Origin: Actinospineispora eucalypti
GTDB lineage: Bacteria; Actinomycetota; Actinomycetes; Mycobacteriales; Pseudonocardiaceae
Direction of reading: 5' to 3'
Assembly: GCA_014208095.1 (NCBI GenBank)
Contig: JACHMT010000001.1
Location: 372,001 to 436,000 of the forward strand
Length of the DNA stretch: 64,000 bases
The notes under the pieces were generated by a model. It was not told the origin of the DNA, did not search any database, and saw nothing but the letters and a program-made list of their open reading frames with translations. Each line of letters begins with the position of its first letter. The stretch's first letter is position 1. The translations under genes and the position numbers were made by a program. Of the stretch, positions 1-11,001 are shown one piece after another.

Positions 1-1347
1 GGCGTCGAACAGTGCCTCGCGCTCCTTGTTCTTGGTGGAGCCCTCCACCACCGGGCAGTCCAGCTCGGCGCCGAGCTCGTGCAGCTGGTCCAGGTAGGCG
101 CCGATGACCAGGGCCGGCTCGCCGGGGTGGCGATCCAGCACGGCGCGCACCACGGGCAGCTTGGTGCGCGCGGTGGCGGCGAACTTGTAGCGCTCGTCCG
201 CGTCGGCGGTGGCGTAGGACAGCCGTTCGGCCTCGGTCAGGGTGACCCTGACCTCGACGCAGTCGGCCGGCGCGATCCAGCCCTGCTGCTCGATGTCCCG
301 CCATGGCGCGTCGTAGCGCTTCGGGCCGATCAGGGAGAACACGTCGCCCTCCCGGCCGTCCTCGCGGACCAGGGTGGCGGTGAGGCCCAGCCGGCGGCGG
401 GACTGGAGGTCCGCCGTCATCCGGAACACCGGTGCCGGAAGCAGGTGCACCTCGTCGTAAACGATCAGGCCCCAATCCCGTGAGTCAAATAGTTCCAGAT
501 GACGGTATTCACCTTTTGATTTACGGGTCATCACCTGATAGGTGGCGATCGTCACGGGGCGTATCTCTTTGCGCTCGCCGGAATACTCGCCGATTTCTTC
601 CTCGGTCAGTGATGTCCGGGCGATCAACTCTCTTTTCCATTGCCTACCGGCCACTGTATTCGTGACCAGGATCAAAGTCGTGGCCTGGGCCTCGGCCATC
701 GCTGCCGCGCCGACCAGGGTCTTCCCCGCGCCGCAGGGCAGTACCACCACGCCCGACCCGCCGGCCCAGAAGCCGGTGACCGCCTCTTTCTGGTAGTCAC
801 GCAGCGCCCAACCGTTCTCACGCAACGTGATGGCGTGCGCCTCGCCGTCCACGTATCCGGCCAGGTCCTCGGCGGGCCAGCCGACCTTGAGCAGGGCCTG
901 CTTCAGGTGACCGCGCTCGGACGGGTGCACCAGCACGGTGTCGTCATCCAGCCGGGCGCCGAACATCGGCGCGATCTTCTTCTGGCGCAGCACCTCCTCC
1001 AGTACCGCGCGGTCCGACGACTCCAGCACCAGCCCGTGCGCCGGCGATTTGACCAGTCGCAACCGGCCGTACCGGCTCATCGTGTCCACCACGTCGACCA
1101 GCAACGGCTGCGGCACCGCGTACCGGGAGAAGCGGACCAGCGCGTCGACCACCTGCTCCGCGTCGTGCCCGGCGGCGCGCGCGTTCCACAGTGCCAGCGG
1201 GGTGACGCGGTAGGTGTGCACGTGCTCCGGGGCGCGCTCCAGCTCGGCGAACGGGGCCACCGCGGCGCGCGCTTCGGCGGCGTCCGGATGATCCACTTCG
1301 AGCAGCAGAGTCTTGTCGGATTGGACGATCAGGGGTCCGTCGGGCAC
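1..1347 (-). CDS. xpb: XPB-type DNA repair helicase (C-terminus cut by window edge)
   Basis: This superfamily 2 helicase would unwind DNA 3'-5' with ATP in excision-type repair. The first 449 residues are present. The gene reads in from a GTG at 1347 and is still open at base 1, so the end of the second RecA domain is missing. The N-terminal ~180 residues match the XPB-specific damage-recognition region. They are followed by Walker A PCGAGKT (about residue 202), the DEVH box (about 295) and GLTAT motif III (about 320). Mycobacterial XPB is about 540 residues, so roughly 90 should lie outside. Its usual neighbour, the helicase-associated gene, is displaced to 6.3-8.6 kb by the cvn operon. Family assignment is firm; the in vivo role is inferred from mycobacteria. 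Confidence 0.93.
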   Translation of the reverse strand, partial: MPDGPLIVQSDKTLLLEVDHPDAAEARAAVAPFAELERAPEHVHTYRVTPLALWNARAAGHDAEQVVDALVRFSRYAVPQPLLVDVVDTMSRYGRLRLVKSPAHGLVLESSDRAVLEEVLRQKKIAPMFGARLDDDTVLVHPSERGHLKQALLKVGWPAEDLAGYVDGEAHAITLRENGWALRDYQKEAVTGFWAGGSGVVVLPCGAGKTLVGAAAMAEAQATTLILVTNTVAGRQWKRELIARTSLTEEEIGEYSGERKEIRPVTIATYQVMTRKSKGEYRHLELFDSRDWGLIVYDEVHLLPAPVFRMTADLQSRRRLGLTATLVREDGREGDVFSLIGPKRYDAPWRDIEQQGWIAPADCVEVRVTLTEAERLSYATADADERYKFAATARTKLPVVRAVLDRHPGEPALVIGAYLDQLHELGAELDCPVVEGSTKNKEREALFDA

Positions 1348-1470
1348 CGACGATCCTTTCCTGGCGGGTATGGCTTGGCTAACTTCGCCTGGTCGGGGAG
1401 CGGCCGGGCGCTCTACCCATGATACGCAGCGAAAATAGTGTTTGCCCTTAAGGATGATGGGCCGCGGTTG

Positions 1471-1499
1471 TTAGGGCGCTCTTAACGTGTGGCTATACT
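1471..1499 (+). promoter_or_regulatory. Candidate promoter of the cvn operon
   Basis: A TATACT hexamer at 1494-1499 has a weak -35 (TTAGGG, 1471-1476) 17 bp upstream. It would give a leader of about 95 nt before cvnA. The rest of the 254-bp gap between xpb and cvnA shows no gene. A GGGAGG ribosome site at 1591-1596 fixes the cvnA start. Confidence 0.5.
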
Positions 1500-1601
1500 T
1501 CGCGCCCTCATTAGCACACACGCCGGCCAAGAAGATCATACTCGCACCTCGGGGGAGCCCACCAGTCATTTTGATCTAGGTGGGCGTGTCGGGAGGAATC
1601 G

Positions 1602-4600
1602 GTGACGAAAAAGACGGCAACGGACCGTCCAAGCCGGTTACAGCCGCGCAACTGGAGCCTCCCGGTCAAGCTCGCGTCGGTGCTCCTGGTGCCCACGCTG
1701 CTGGCTCTCGTGCTGGGCGCGCTCCGCATCGCGGACCGCACGCACGAGGCGAACGACCTGGCCCGGCTGGACCGGTACGTAGTACTGCAGGAGAAGGCGT
1801 CCACGGCGATCGACCGGCTGCAGGCCGAGCGGTACACCTCGGCGCTGTTCGTGCAGAAGGGTGCCGGCGCGCCGGAGCCCAGGGACGGGGCCTCGGAGTC
1901 CGAGGCGAACTCCGAGGAGGACTCCGCCGCGCCGGACGACTCGGCGGTGGGGGACGCCGTCCGGGCCAGTGACAGCGCGCTGGAGGACCTGAACAAGGCC
2001 GTCGGCGACCCGGCCACCATGCCGGGCGCCACCGTCGACGCCTACCGGCTGGTGAGGACCGGCGTGGACCGGCTCGCCGCGGTGCGCGAGGCCGTCACCT
2101 CGGCCGGCGAGCGGGACCGCTCGAGCGGGACGGACGCCAAGCCGGCGATCACTCCGGGCGCGGTGATCGGCCAGTACACCGGCCCGATCGAGGCGCTGCT
2201 CGGCTTCGAGGACTCGATGAACCGGCAGCTGGCCACGCCCGCACTGGCCGGCCTGCCCGCCGGCCTGTCCGCACTGACCATGTCGCGCGAGCAGGTCGCA
2301 CTGCAGCACACGGTGATCGGCGTGGCCGCGCTGCGCGGCGGCATGCTGCCCGGGGACGCGGATCTGATGCGCGCCACCGACGCCCGGCTGTCCACCTCGG
2401 TGGGCCAGTTCCGGGCCGGGCTGACCGCCGAGCAGCAGTCCCGCTACCTGAGCTTCACCACCAGCGGCGGGCACGACCAGCGGCAGGCCATGAAACAGCA
2501 GGCGATGAGCCGGGTCAGCCCGCGCGGCACGGTCGCGCTGGGCATCAACCCCAGCGGCTGGGACCAGGCTTCCAAGTCCGTACTTGAGGAAATGCGGACC
2601 TCGGAAACCGGCCTGCGCAACGAGATCAAGGGCATCAGCCACGCCCAGCAGGAGGCGCAGCGCGACGCCGCCGGCATCTACTCGGTGGTCCTGCTGCTCG
2701 GGTTGCTGGCCGCCGCGACCGTGGTGTTCCTGGTCGGCCGGTCCATGCTGAAGCCGCTGCGCGAGCTGCAAAAGACCGCGCTGGACGTGGCGCAGCGCCG
2801 GCTGCCCAAGGCGGTCCGCGCGATGCGCGCCGGCGAGGTGCCGAACGTGAAGGTGGCGCCGGTCAAGGTGAACAGCATCGACGAGATCGGCCAGGTGGCC
2901 CGGGCGTTCGACCAGGTGCACGGGCAGGCGGTCCGGCTGGCCGCCGAGCAGGCCACCCTGCAGACCAGCGTCAACTCGATGTTCGTCAACCTGTCCCGGC
3001 GCAGCCAGGGCCTGGTGGAACGGCAGCTGCGGCTGATCGAGCAGTTGGAGCGCAACGAGCAGGACTCCGACCAGCTGGCCAACCTGTTCCAGCTGGACCA
3101 CCTGGCCACCCGCATGCGGCGCAACAGCGAGAACCTGCTGGTGCTCTCCGGCAGCGACGTGGCCAAGCGGTCCGCGACCCAGGTGCCGACGGTGGACGTG
3201 CTGCGCGCGGCCGTGTCGGAGATCGAGCAGTACCAGCGCGTGGTGGTGCAGCCGCCGCCGGCGGCCGACCTGCTCGGCCGGGCCGCCGGTGACATGGTGC
3301 ACCTGGTCGCCGAGCTGCTGGACAACGCGACCAACTTCTCCGCCCCGGACACCCAGGTGGTCGTCACCAGCACCCGGGCCAAGGACGGGTCGGTGCTGGT
3401 GGAGATCGCCGACCAGGGCGTCGGGATGACCGAGGAGGAGCTCACCTCGGCCAACAAGCGGCTGTCCGGCCCGAACACGATGGACGTCTCCGCGTCCCGC
3501 CGGATGGGCCTGTTCGTGGTCGGCCGGCTGGCCGCCCGGCACGAGATCAAGGTCGAGCTGGCCGTCGCCCCGTCGGGCCAGGGGGTCACCGCCCGGGTGA
3601 CCGTGCCGGCCGGGCTGGTCACCGTGGGAAAGTCCTCGGCCGAGCCGGCCCACGCCGCGGCGCCGGAACCGGGCGTCGAGGGACGCCCGGCGGCGGCGAT
3701 CGCCGGTGGGATGCCGGAGAACCCGAGGGTGCCGGCCGCGCGGGTGGCGACGTCCAGCGGCGGTGTGCTCGCGGTCCCGGCGAACGGTGCCGGTGTCAAC
3801 GGTTCCCCGAGGGTGAACGGTGCCCACCGGGCCCCGACGAACGGTTCCGGGCCGGCGGACGACGAGGGCGGGCTGCCCCGGCGTACCGCCGGGCTGGCCC
3901 TCGGCGCGCGCAACAGCGACGGCACGCGCTCGTTGGTGCCGCCCGGCCAGCCGGCTCCGCCCTTGTCGACCGGCCAGTCCGGCTCCATGACCGCGGGTCA
4001 GCCGGGTCAGCCCGGCCACTCCGGTCACTCCGGTCAGCCGGTGGGCGGTCAGTCCGGCCCGATGCCGGTCAACCAGCCCGGCCCGATGGCGGGAGGCCAG
4101 TCCGGGCCGTTGCCGATGGGGAACCACTCCGGCCCGCCCGGGCGGTCCGGGCCGCCACCGGGCCGGTCGGTTCCGCCCCCGCCCGGACGCCCCGGGCAGG
4201 GCGCTCCCACCAACGGACGCCCGCCCGGCCGGCCGCACGGCGGGCCGCCCCGCCGGCCGGGCGGCGAACTGCCGCCCCTTCCGCCGTACCAGGGCTTCCG
4301 CCCGGACCCGACGGAGACCGCTCGGCAGATCCGCGAGCGGAACGCCGGCTCGCCGATCTTCGAGGAGATGGCCTCGGCGTGGTTCCAGGACGTCAGGGCG
4401 AACGAGATGGGCGACGACGAGGTCGACCCGGCGGCCAACGCCAAGCTGAACTGGGGCAGCTCGGAACCGGTTGTGCGTGAACCGCGCAAGCCGGCGGACT
4501 CCGAGATGACCAAGGCCGGTCTCCCCAAGCGCGCGCCCAAGGCCAACCTGATCTCGACCGGCGGCTCCGGCTCGTCGGGCGAGTCGGGTCCGGCCGCCCC

Positions 4601-4775
4601 GGCGGCGGTGCCCGCCCGCAGCGCGGAGCAGATCCGCGGCCGGCTGGCCAGCTACCAGCGCGGCGTCCGCCAGGGGCGGGAGTCGCTGACCCCCGATCCG
4701 AACGATCCGGCCGCCGACGGGACTGATGACGCCGGCCGGCACGCGCGCGAAGGCGACCGGGAGGAGACGACGTGA
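1602..4775 (+). CDS. cvnA: Conservon sensor kinase-like protein CvnA (nitrate/nitrite-sensing NIT domain)
   Basis: This is a membrane histidine-kinase-like protein of 1057 residues. A transmembrane segment (about 20-42) leads to an extracellular NIT-type sensor region (about 60-345). A second membrane segment (about 358-380) is followed by HAMP and a helical region containing [11 protein letters not shown] (His about 499, possible phosphoacceptor). The HATPase domain has N-box LLDNATNF (about 571) and G1-box DQGVGM (about 603). The last ~370 residues are a Pro/Gly/Ser-rich tail that ends in a short charged region. GTG start with GGGAGG upstream. The stop overlaps cvnB by 4 nt, so the operon is translationally coupled. 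In Streptomyces, Cvn proteins form a G-protein-like membrane complex; the ligand here is unknown. Confidence 0.92.
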   Translation: MTKKTATDRPSRLQPRNWSLPVKLASVLLVPTLLALVLGALRIADRTHEANDLARLDRYVVLQEKASTAIDRLQAERYTSALFVQKGAGAPEPRDGASESEANSEEDSAAPDDSAVGDAVRASDSALEDLNKAVGDPATMPGATVDAYRLVRTGVDRLAAVREAVTSAGERDRSSGTDAKPAITPGAVIGQYTGPIEALLGFEDSMNRQLATPALAGLPAGLSALTMSREQVALQHTVIGVAALRGGMLPGDADLMRATDARLSTSVGQFRAGLTAEQQSRYLSFTTSGGHDQRQAMKQQAMSRVSPRGTVALGINPSGWDQASKSVLEEMRTSETGLRNEIKGISHAQQEAQRDAAGIYSVVLLLGLLAAATVVFLVGRSMLKPLRELQKTALDVAQRRLPKAVRAMRAGEVPNVKVAPVKVNSIDEIGQVARAFDQVHGQAVRLAAEQATLQTSVNSMFVNLSRRSQGLVERQLRLIEQLERNEQDSDQLANLFQLDHLATRMRRNSENLLVLSGSDVAKRSATQVPTVDVLRAAVSEIEQYQRVVVQPPPAADLLGRAAGDMVHLVAELLDNATNFSAPDTQVVVTSTRAKDGSVLVEIADQGVGMTEEELTSANKRLSGPNTMDVSASRRMGLFVVGRLAARHEIKVELAVAPSGQGVTARVTVPAGLVTVGKSSAEPAHAAAPEPGVEGRPAAAIAGGMPENPRVPAARVATSSGGVLAVPANGAGVNGSPRVNGAHRAPTNGSGPADDEGGLPRRTAGLALGARNSDGTRSLVPPGQPAPPLSTGQSGSMTAGQPGQPGHSGHSGQPVGGQSGPMPVNQPGPMAGGQSGPLPMGNHSGPPGRSGPPPGRSVPPPPGRPGQGAPTNGRPPGRPHGGPPRRPGGELPPLPPYQGFRPDPTETARQIRERNAGSPIFEEMASAWFQDVRANEMGDDEVDPAANAKLNWGSSEPVVREPRKPADSEMTKAGLPKRAPKANLISTGGSGSSGESGPAAPAAVPARSAEQIRGRLASYQRGVRQGRESLTPDPNDPAADGTDDAGRHAREGDREETT

Positions 4776-5194
4776 CCACGGTAGAGAGCCAACCGAGCCG
4801 GTTCGGCTGGCTGGTGACCAACTTCGCCGAACGAGTGCCGGGGGTGGCGCACGCGGTGGTGGTGTCGGCCGACGGGCTGCTGCTCACCGCGTCCTCCCGG
4901 CTGCCCCGCGACCGCGCCGACCAGCTCGCCGCCGTGGCGTCCGGGATGGTCAGCCTCACCCAGGGCGCGGCGCGCTGCTTCGAGGCCGGCGGCGTGGTGC
5001 AGACGGTGGTGGAGATGGAACGCGGCATCGTGCTGCTGATGTCCATCAGCGACGGCTCATGCCTGGCCGTGCTCGCCTCGCCGACCTGCGACATCGGGCT
5101 GATCGGCTACGAGATGACGCTGCTGGTGGACCGGGTCGGCCAGATCCTCACACCGCAGCTGCGCGCCGAGCTGCAAGGCTCGCTGGGCAGATGA
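4772..5194 (+). CDS. cvnB: Conservon roadblock/LC7 protein CvnB
   Basis: This 140-residue single-domain roadblock/LC7 protein is of the size and type found as the second gene of actinobacterial conservons. Such proteins act as partners or GTPase-activating scaffolds for the Ras-like CvnD. The hallmark core is visible: [20 protein letters not shown] near the N-terminus and a central helix with [13 protein letters not shown] start; overlaps cvnA by 4 nt and cvnC by 4 nt, so the three are coupled. Cytoplasmic, no signal sequence. Confidence 0.93.
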   Translation: MTTVESQPSRFGWLVTNFAERVPGVAHAVVVSADGLLLTASSRLPRDRADQLAAVASGMVSLTQGAARCFEAGGVVQTVVEMERGIVLLMSISDGSCLAVLASPTCDIGLIGYEMTLLVDRVGQILTPQLRAELQGSLGR

Positions 5195-5757
5195 CCAGGC
5201 CCGACGGTCCGGAGCCGTCGTTCGCGGACGTGATGAACGGGTTCAGCTTCGACAGCACCCGGTCCTCCCGGCGTCGCAAGCGGCGCCGGGAGGAAGACGA
5301 AGAGGTCGAGCAGGTAGTCGTCGCCACGCCGGTCGAGCCGGTGCCGCCGCCGGACCCGTTGGAGTTCGCGCCGGCCGGCTACCTCGACGCGCCGGAGGAA
5401 GCCCGGTACGAGGACACCGCGTCCTCCGCCGTGCGGCCGTACGCGTGGACCCGGGGACGCACCACCACCGGCTACCACCTGGAGATCGAAACCCTGGTGT
5501 CCACCAGCTCGCGGGGGCGCGAGCAGCTGGTGCTGCTGCCGTTCGAGCACCGGTCGGTCGCCGAACTGTGCGAGCAGGCCCGCTCGGTCGCCGAGGTCGC
5601 CGCCCTGCTGGGCGTGCCGCTGGGCGTGGCGAAGGTTCTGCTGGGTGACATGGCCGGCCTGGGGCTGGTCTCGGTGCACTCAACGGTCAGTGGCAATGGC
5701 GACGTCCCCGACCTCGCCCTGATGGAAAGGGTGCTCAGTGGACTCCGCCGTCTCTAG
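5191..5757 (+). CDS. cvnC: Conservon DUF742 protein CvnC
   Basis: This DUF742 protein has 188 residues. A basic/acidic low-complexity N-terminus ([12 protein letters not shown]) precedes the conserved [10 protein letters not shown] motif (about 87), where DUF742 begins. The C-terminal half resembles a winged-helix ([22 protein letters not shown]). ATG start inside the cvnB stop (ATGA overlap). The 3' end overlaps cvnD by 20 nt. The role is unproven: the fold suggests protein or DNA contact, and the context places it in the Cvn complex. Confidence 0.92.
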   Translation: MTRPDGPEPSFADVMNGFSFDSTRSSRRRKRRREEDEEVEQVVVATPVEPVPPPDPLEFAPAGYLDAPEEARYEDTASSAVRPYAWTRGRTTTGYHLEIETLVSTSSRGREQLVLLPFEHRSVAELCEQARSVAEVAALLGVPLGVAKVLLGDMAGLGLVSVHSTVSGNGDVPDLALMERVLSGLRRL

Positions 5758-6331
5758 CGCCGGTGTCGCCACCACCGCAACCACGTCCGCGAAGATCGTC
5801 GTGGCCGGTGGTTTCGGTGTCGGCAAGACCACCTTCGTCGGCTCCGTGTCGGAGATCGTGCCGCTGACCACGGAAGCGGTGATGACCGAGGCCAGTGCCG
5901 AGGTGGACGACCTCGGGCACATCCCGAACAAGCGCACCACCACGGTGGCCATGGACTTCGGCCGGGTCTCCCTGGACTCGGACCTGATCCTGTACCTGTT
6001 CGGCACGCCCGGGCAGCACCGGTTCTGGTTCATGTGGGACGACCTGGTGCGCGGCGCGATCGGCGCGGTGGTGCTGGTGGACACCCGCCGGCTGGCCGAC
6101 TGCTTCGGCGCGGTGGACTTCTTCGAGGATCGCGGGCTGCCCTACGTGGTCGCGTTGAACCGGTTCAACGGGGTGCTCGCGCACGACCTGGAGGATGTGC
6201 GCGAGGCGATGGCCATCGGCCCGCACGTGCCCATGGTGAGCTGTGACGCCCGGGACCGGGACTCCACGAAGACGGCGCTGATCTCGCTGGTCGAGCACGC
6301 CATGCGGGCCCGGCTGGCCAAGGCTCGCTAG
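5738..6331 (+). CDS. cvnD: Conservon Ras-like GTPase CvnD
   Basis: This 197-residue small GTPase is the fourth gene of the conservon. The P-loop GGFGVGKTT is at about residues 28-36, switch-type NKRTTT at about 64-69, and the G3-like FGTPGQHR at about 88-95. The usual NKxD base-recognition motif is replaced by NRFNG, as is normal in this family. It probably binds GTP or ATP at the membrane with CvnA-C and sets the output of the sensor. The stop codon nearly abuts the convergent helicase-associated gene (4 nt overlap). Confidence 0.93.
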   Translation: MDSAVSSAGVATTATTSAKIVVAGGFGVGKTTFVGSVSEIVPLTTEAVMTEASAEVDDLGHIPNKRTTTVAMDFGRVSLDSDLILYLFGTPGQHRFWFMWDDLVRGAIGAVVLVDTRRLADCFGAVDFFEDRGLPYVVALNRFNGVLAHDLEDVREAMAIGPHVPMVSCDARDRDSTKTALISLVEHAMRARLAKAR

Positions 6332-8598
6332 TGGGCCTCGGTTTCGGGGTCCATGACCACCGCTGAGGTGATGCGGTGCAGCATGAAGCGGCGCAGGTCG
6401 CCCTGCAGGCGGTCGTAGCCCTCGAGCACGCCACCGGCCACGCTCACCGGTTCCACGATCCGCCGGCTGGCCACGCCGAGGGAGTTCACGTAGCCGATCC
6501 ACACGCTTCGGCGTTCCCGGGCGGCGCCGCGCAGCAGTTCCAGGGTGTTGCCGGCACCGTTGGTGTCCGCGTCGGTGTGCGCCGGTCCGGTGGGGCGCAT
6601 GGTGGCGGCGCGTTCGCCGGCCCTGATCGAGGCGACCAGTGCGCTCAGCCGGTTCTCGTCCAGGGCGGGTAGGTCGGCGCGCGCGGCCGCGCGGGGCTTG
6701 GCGCTGATCCGCCGGCCGCGCGGGCGCAGGTCCACCACGGTGCCGTCGCCGGCCTCGGCGGCCGGGGAGAAGCCGGCGGCCCGCAACCCGTCCAGCAGCT
6801 GGGCCAGCGGCAGCTCGCTGATCAGCACGGTGGGCGCGATCTGGCGCAGCTCCCAGTCGTCCGACCCGGGATGCGCGAGCACCTCGGTGAGCAGCACCTC
6901 GTCGTCCGCGCGCAGGAACGAGCGCGCGGTGCCGCCGCGCACCCGGCCGTGCCGGCGGGCCACGTCGTCGATCAGGTAGGTCAGCCCCTGCGGCACCGGG
7001 GTGGCCGAGCGGGTGGCGAACAGCTGGTGCAGCTCGGTGGGCGCGCGGCCGGCATCCAGCGCGCGCAACAGGCTGGCCTCGGTGATCCGGTACACGGAGG
7101 CGGCCCCGGAACTTTCCACGTCGGCGACCAGCGCCATCTCCTCCGCCACGTCGGCGCGCAGCGGGCCGGGGGCCACGGCGGTCAGGTCGGCCTGCAGCAG
7201 CACGTGGTCCACCGGTTCGGGCAGCGCCTGGCGCAGCGCGGAGAGCACCGGCGCGGTGTCGCCGGTGTCCGCCGACCGCAGCAGGGCGCGGCCCGGGCCG
7301 GTCAGTGCGCCCAGGGCGACCAGTCCGAGCAGGGTGGCCTCGTCGACGGTCCAGGTGACCTGGGCGTCGCGCATCCGCCCGCCCCGGCGGGGTGCGCGCC
7401 AGGTGAGCACGGCGGCCAGCGCCTCGGGGTCCACCACGCCCTCACCCTCGGGCAGCTCGGTGAGCGTGTTCAGCACGCGGCGGCGGTCCCGGGGGGCCAG
7501 CGGGCGGCGCAGCTCCTCGGACAGCGCGCCGAGCACCTTGTCCCCGTCGTCGCGCTGGCCTATCAGCCCGGGCAACCGCGGCAGCTCCAACCAGGCCCGG
7601 GCCAGGGCCAGCCAGCGCTGCTCGGGACCGCCGGCGGCCCACAGGTCGGCCTGGGTGGTCGGCACCCACTCGCCGCCGCCGGCCGCTTCCGAGTCGGCGA
7701 TCAGCCCGGCCGCCGCCAGTACCTCGACCAGCAGCCCGGTCTGTGGCTCGGTGAGGCCCAGGTCGCGCGCGGCGCGGCGCAGGTCGCGCACGCCGAGGCC
7801 GCCGGAACGCAGCACGGGCGGGGGTTCGTGACCCCAGGCCTCGATCAGCGTTTCGGCGTGCCGCAGCAGCTCCAGCACCGCGCCGGCGGCCGTGCCGTCC
7901 ACCCGTTCCGCGCCGGGCCGGGTGGTGGCCAGTTTCGGTTCCGCCGGGACCAGCGAGCGGAGGGGTGCGGCGCCGCGCAGCTCCAGGCCGACCTGGCGGG
8001 GCAGCTCGACGGTGCTCGGGTCCACCCGGAGCAGCAGCCCCCTGGAGATCAGCCGCTGGATCACCCGCGCGCCCGGTTCCTGGCTGCGGCCGATCGGCGG
8101 GCCCGCGACCAGCGCCTCCAGCACGCGTTGCTCGTCGGCCGGGGTGTCGGCGAGCAGCTCGCGCAGCTTCGCCGGGTCGGACACCGACTCGGCCGGCCGG
8201 CCCAGCCCGCCCGGGTAGCGGGAAACCACCTCCAGCGCGGCCGGTACCAGGCGCAGCTCCTCGTCCCCGCCCCAGACCAGGGCGCGCTCCCGCAACAGGC
8301 CCAGCGCGGCGGACAGCCGTCGCTTCGGCATGCTCGAACCGAACAGCTCGGCGATCCGTGCGGCACCGGTCGGCTCGGCTTCCGCGCCGGCGACCACCAA
8401 GGCCTCCAGCACCGCGAGGGTGGGCGTTTCCAGGTCCTCGCACGCGCGGTTCACCGAGGCCCGCACGCCGGCGCGGGTGGCCAGCACGGTCAGGTCGGAG
8501 GGCGGCGGGACGCCCAGGTCGGGGCGCAGCCGCAGCAGTGTGGCGAGGGTCGCGTCGTCTTGCGCGCGCAGCCAGTCGAGGAGGGAGGTGCCGGCCAT
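6328..8598 (-). CDS. Helicase-associated (XPB/Ssl2-like, Helicase_C_3) protein
   Basis: This is a 756-residue protein of the actinobacterial family that sits beside XPB (Rv0862c in M. tuberculosis). It starts MAGTSLLDWLRAQDD. It has winged-helix-like repeats in the first two thirds and a C-terminal domain with WIGYVNSLGVASRRIVEPV, resembling a WYL-like/helicase C-terminal module. No Walker motifs are present, so it is not itself a helicase. I chose ATG 8598; an in-frame GTG three codons upstream (8607) is possible. The much longer open frame upstream is antisense to other genes. A role with XPB in DNA repair is inferred from gene neighbourhood in relatives only. Confidence 0.82.
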   Translation of the reverse strand: MAGTSLLDWLRAQDDATLATLLRLRPDLGVPPPSDLTVLATRAGVRASVNRACEDLETPTLAVLEALVVAGAEAEPTGAARIAELFGSSMPKRRLSAALGLLRERALVWGGDEELRLVPAALEVVSRYPGGLGRPAESVSDPAKLRELLADTPADEQRVLEALVAGPPIGRSQEPGARVIQRLISRGLLLRVDPSTVELPRQVGLELRGAAPLRSLVPAEPKLATTRPGAERVDGTAAGAVLELLRHAETLIEAWGHEPPPVLRSGGLGVRDLRRAARDLGLTEPQTGLLVEVLAAAGLIADSEAAGGGEWVPTTQADLWAAGGPEQRWLALARAWLELPRLPGLIGQRDDGDKVLGALSEELRRPLAPRDRRRVLNTLTELPEGEGVVDPEALAAVLTWRAPRRGGRMRDAQVTWTVDEATLLGLVALGALTGPGRALLRSADTGDTAPVLSALRQALPEPVDHVLLQADLTAVAPGPLRADVAEEMALVADVESSGAASVYRITEASLLRALDAGRAPTELHQLFATRSATPVPQGLTYLIDDVARRHGRVRGGTARSFLRADDEVLLTEVLAHPGSDDWELRQIAPTVLISELPLAQLLDGLRAAGFSPAAEAGDGTVVDLRPRGRRISAKPRAAARADLPALDENRLSALVASIRAGERAATMRPTGPAHTDADTNGAGNTLELLRGAARERRSVWIGYVNSLGVASRRIVEPVSVAGGVLEGYDRLQGDLRRFMLHRITSAVVMDPETEAH

Positions 8599-8646
8599 CC
8601 TGTCCACGGTAGCCTGAACCCGATCGCGACTGACCAGGAGGAGACG

Positions 8647-8823
8647 GTGGGCAACACCCGTTCCGCACGCATCGACCCGAGCTGGCCGGAGCACGCCGAC
8701 GGCGAGCACCCGGTCAGCGAGCTCGCCGCGCCGGTGCAGGGCTCGATGTCGCCCTTCGGCGACCTGGAGTTCCCGCTGCCGTCCGTGCCCTACGAGCACC
8801 CGGTCACCGAGATCAACCGCTGA
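8647..8823 (+). CDS. Small hypothetical protein (58 aa)
   Basis: This short hydrophilic, Pro-rich protein of 58 residues has a GTG start and an AGGAGGAG-like ribosome site about 6 nt upstream (8636-8643). It is divergent from the helicase-associated gene with only 48 bp between them. Position matches the small gene Rv0863 between Rv0862c and moaC2 in mycobacteria, but I cannot confirm homology. No membrane segment or known motif. Its stop overlaps the proposed start of the nucleotidyltransferase, which suggests coupling. Confidence 0.65.
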   Translation: MGNTRSARIDPSWPEHADGEHPVSELAAPVQGSMSPFGDLEFPLPSVPYEHPVTEINR

Positions 8824-9425
8824 GCGGCTCCGCGGCCGGGCTGCTGCTGGCCGCCGGCGCCGGCCGCCGGATGGGCGGCCCGAAGGCGCTGGTGGAGCTG
8901 GCCGGCCGGCCGCTGGTGCTGCGCGCGCTGGACGCGCTGCGCGAGGGCGGCTGTGCCCCGCTGGTGGTGGTGCTGGGCGCCGCCGCCGACCGGGTGGCCC
9001 CGTTGCTGCCGCCGGACGCGCTACCGATGATCGCGCCGGACTGGGCCGAGGGCATGGGCGCCTCGCTGCGCGCCGGCCTGGCCTCGCTGAGGGACGTCTC
9101 AGCCCCGGCCGCGCTGGTGCACCTGGTCGACCTGCCCGGGGTGGGTGCGCCGGCGATCGCCCGTCTGGCCGCTTGTGCGGACGAAGGACCGGACGTGCTG
9201 GCCCGCGCGGCCTACCACGCCCGGCCGGGTCACCCGGTGCTGCTCGGCCGCGCACACTGGCCGGCCGTGGCGGCCGCCGCCCGGGGCGACGCCGGCGCGC
9301 GTGACTACCTGTCCGGCCATCCCGCGCTGCGCCTGGTCGAATGCGGCGACCTGGCCGACCCTCGGGACGTGGACACCCCCGAGGCGCTGCGCGCATTCTC
9401 GCCTCACCCGTCATCGGAAAGCTGA
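8820..9425 (+). CDS. MobA/MocA-like nucleotidyltransferase (proposed CTG start)
   Basis: This NTP-transferase-fold protein of about 201 residues is of the MobA/MocA type, which adds CMP or GMP to molybdopterin. The nucleotide-binding signature LLLAAGAGRRMGGPKAL lies right at the N-terminus. The first ATG (8871) falls inside this signature and would remove half of it. Reading back there is no ATG, GTG or TTG within ~80 nt, but a CTG at 8820 overlaps the upstream stop (CTGA). The start is therefore probably CTG 8820. VHLVDLPGVG matches the second conserved motif. A Moco role fits the moa and cox genes nearby. A sugar-nucleotide role cannot be excluded. Confidence 0.72.
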   Translation: MSGSAAGLLLAAGAGRRMGGPKALVELAGRPLVLRALDALREGGCAPLVVVLGAAADRVAPLLPPDALPMIAPDWAEGMGASLRAGLASLRDVSAPAALVHLVDLPGVGAPAIARLAACADEGPDVLARAAYHARPGHPVLLGRAHWPAVAAAARGDAGARDYLSGHPALRLVECGDLADPRDVDTPEALRAFSPHPSSES

Positions 9426-9563
9426 GAGCGTTCCTCGGGCACTCTCCGCCTCACTATGGCTCTGCGTGGAACCTCGGGTCGGAGGGGTCGGCTCGAAGGT
9501 GGCGTCTGCCCGGGACTTGCCGGACGCGCGCGGCGCGGAATCGGTAGGCGCTCGGACTAAGCT

Positions 9564-10940
<1,377 letters not shown>

Positions 10941-10951
10941 GTCCAGATACT

Positions 10952-10988
10952 CGTGAACCCCGGGTCTGCCTTGCACCCGGGGTTCACG
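10952..10988. terminator. Bidirectional terminator hairpin between malic enzyme and rpf
   Basis: A perfect 13-bp inverted repeat (CGTGAACCCCGGG) with an 11-nt loop sits between two convergent stop codons. There is no long T run, as is usual in high-GC actinobacteria. Confidence 0.75.
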
Positions 10989-11001
10989 ACACGCGACTTG
11001 C

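Noticed and set aside
1638..4742. 1034-codon open frame antisense to cvnA
   Set aside because: Its composition is the His/Arg/Gly-rich pattern of a reverse-frame shadow in high-GC DNA. cvnA has clear domains and a ribosome site.
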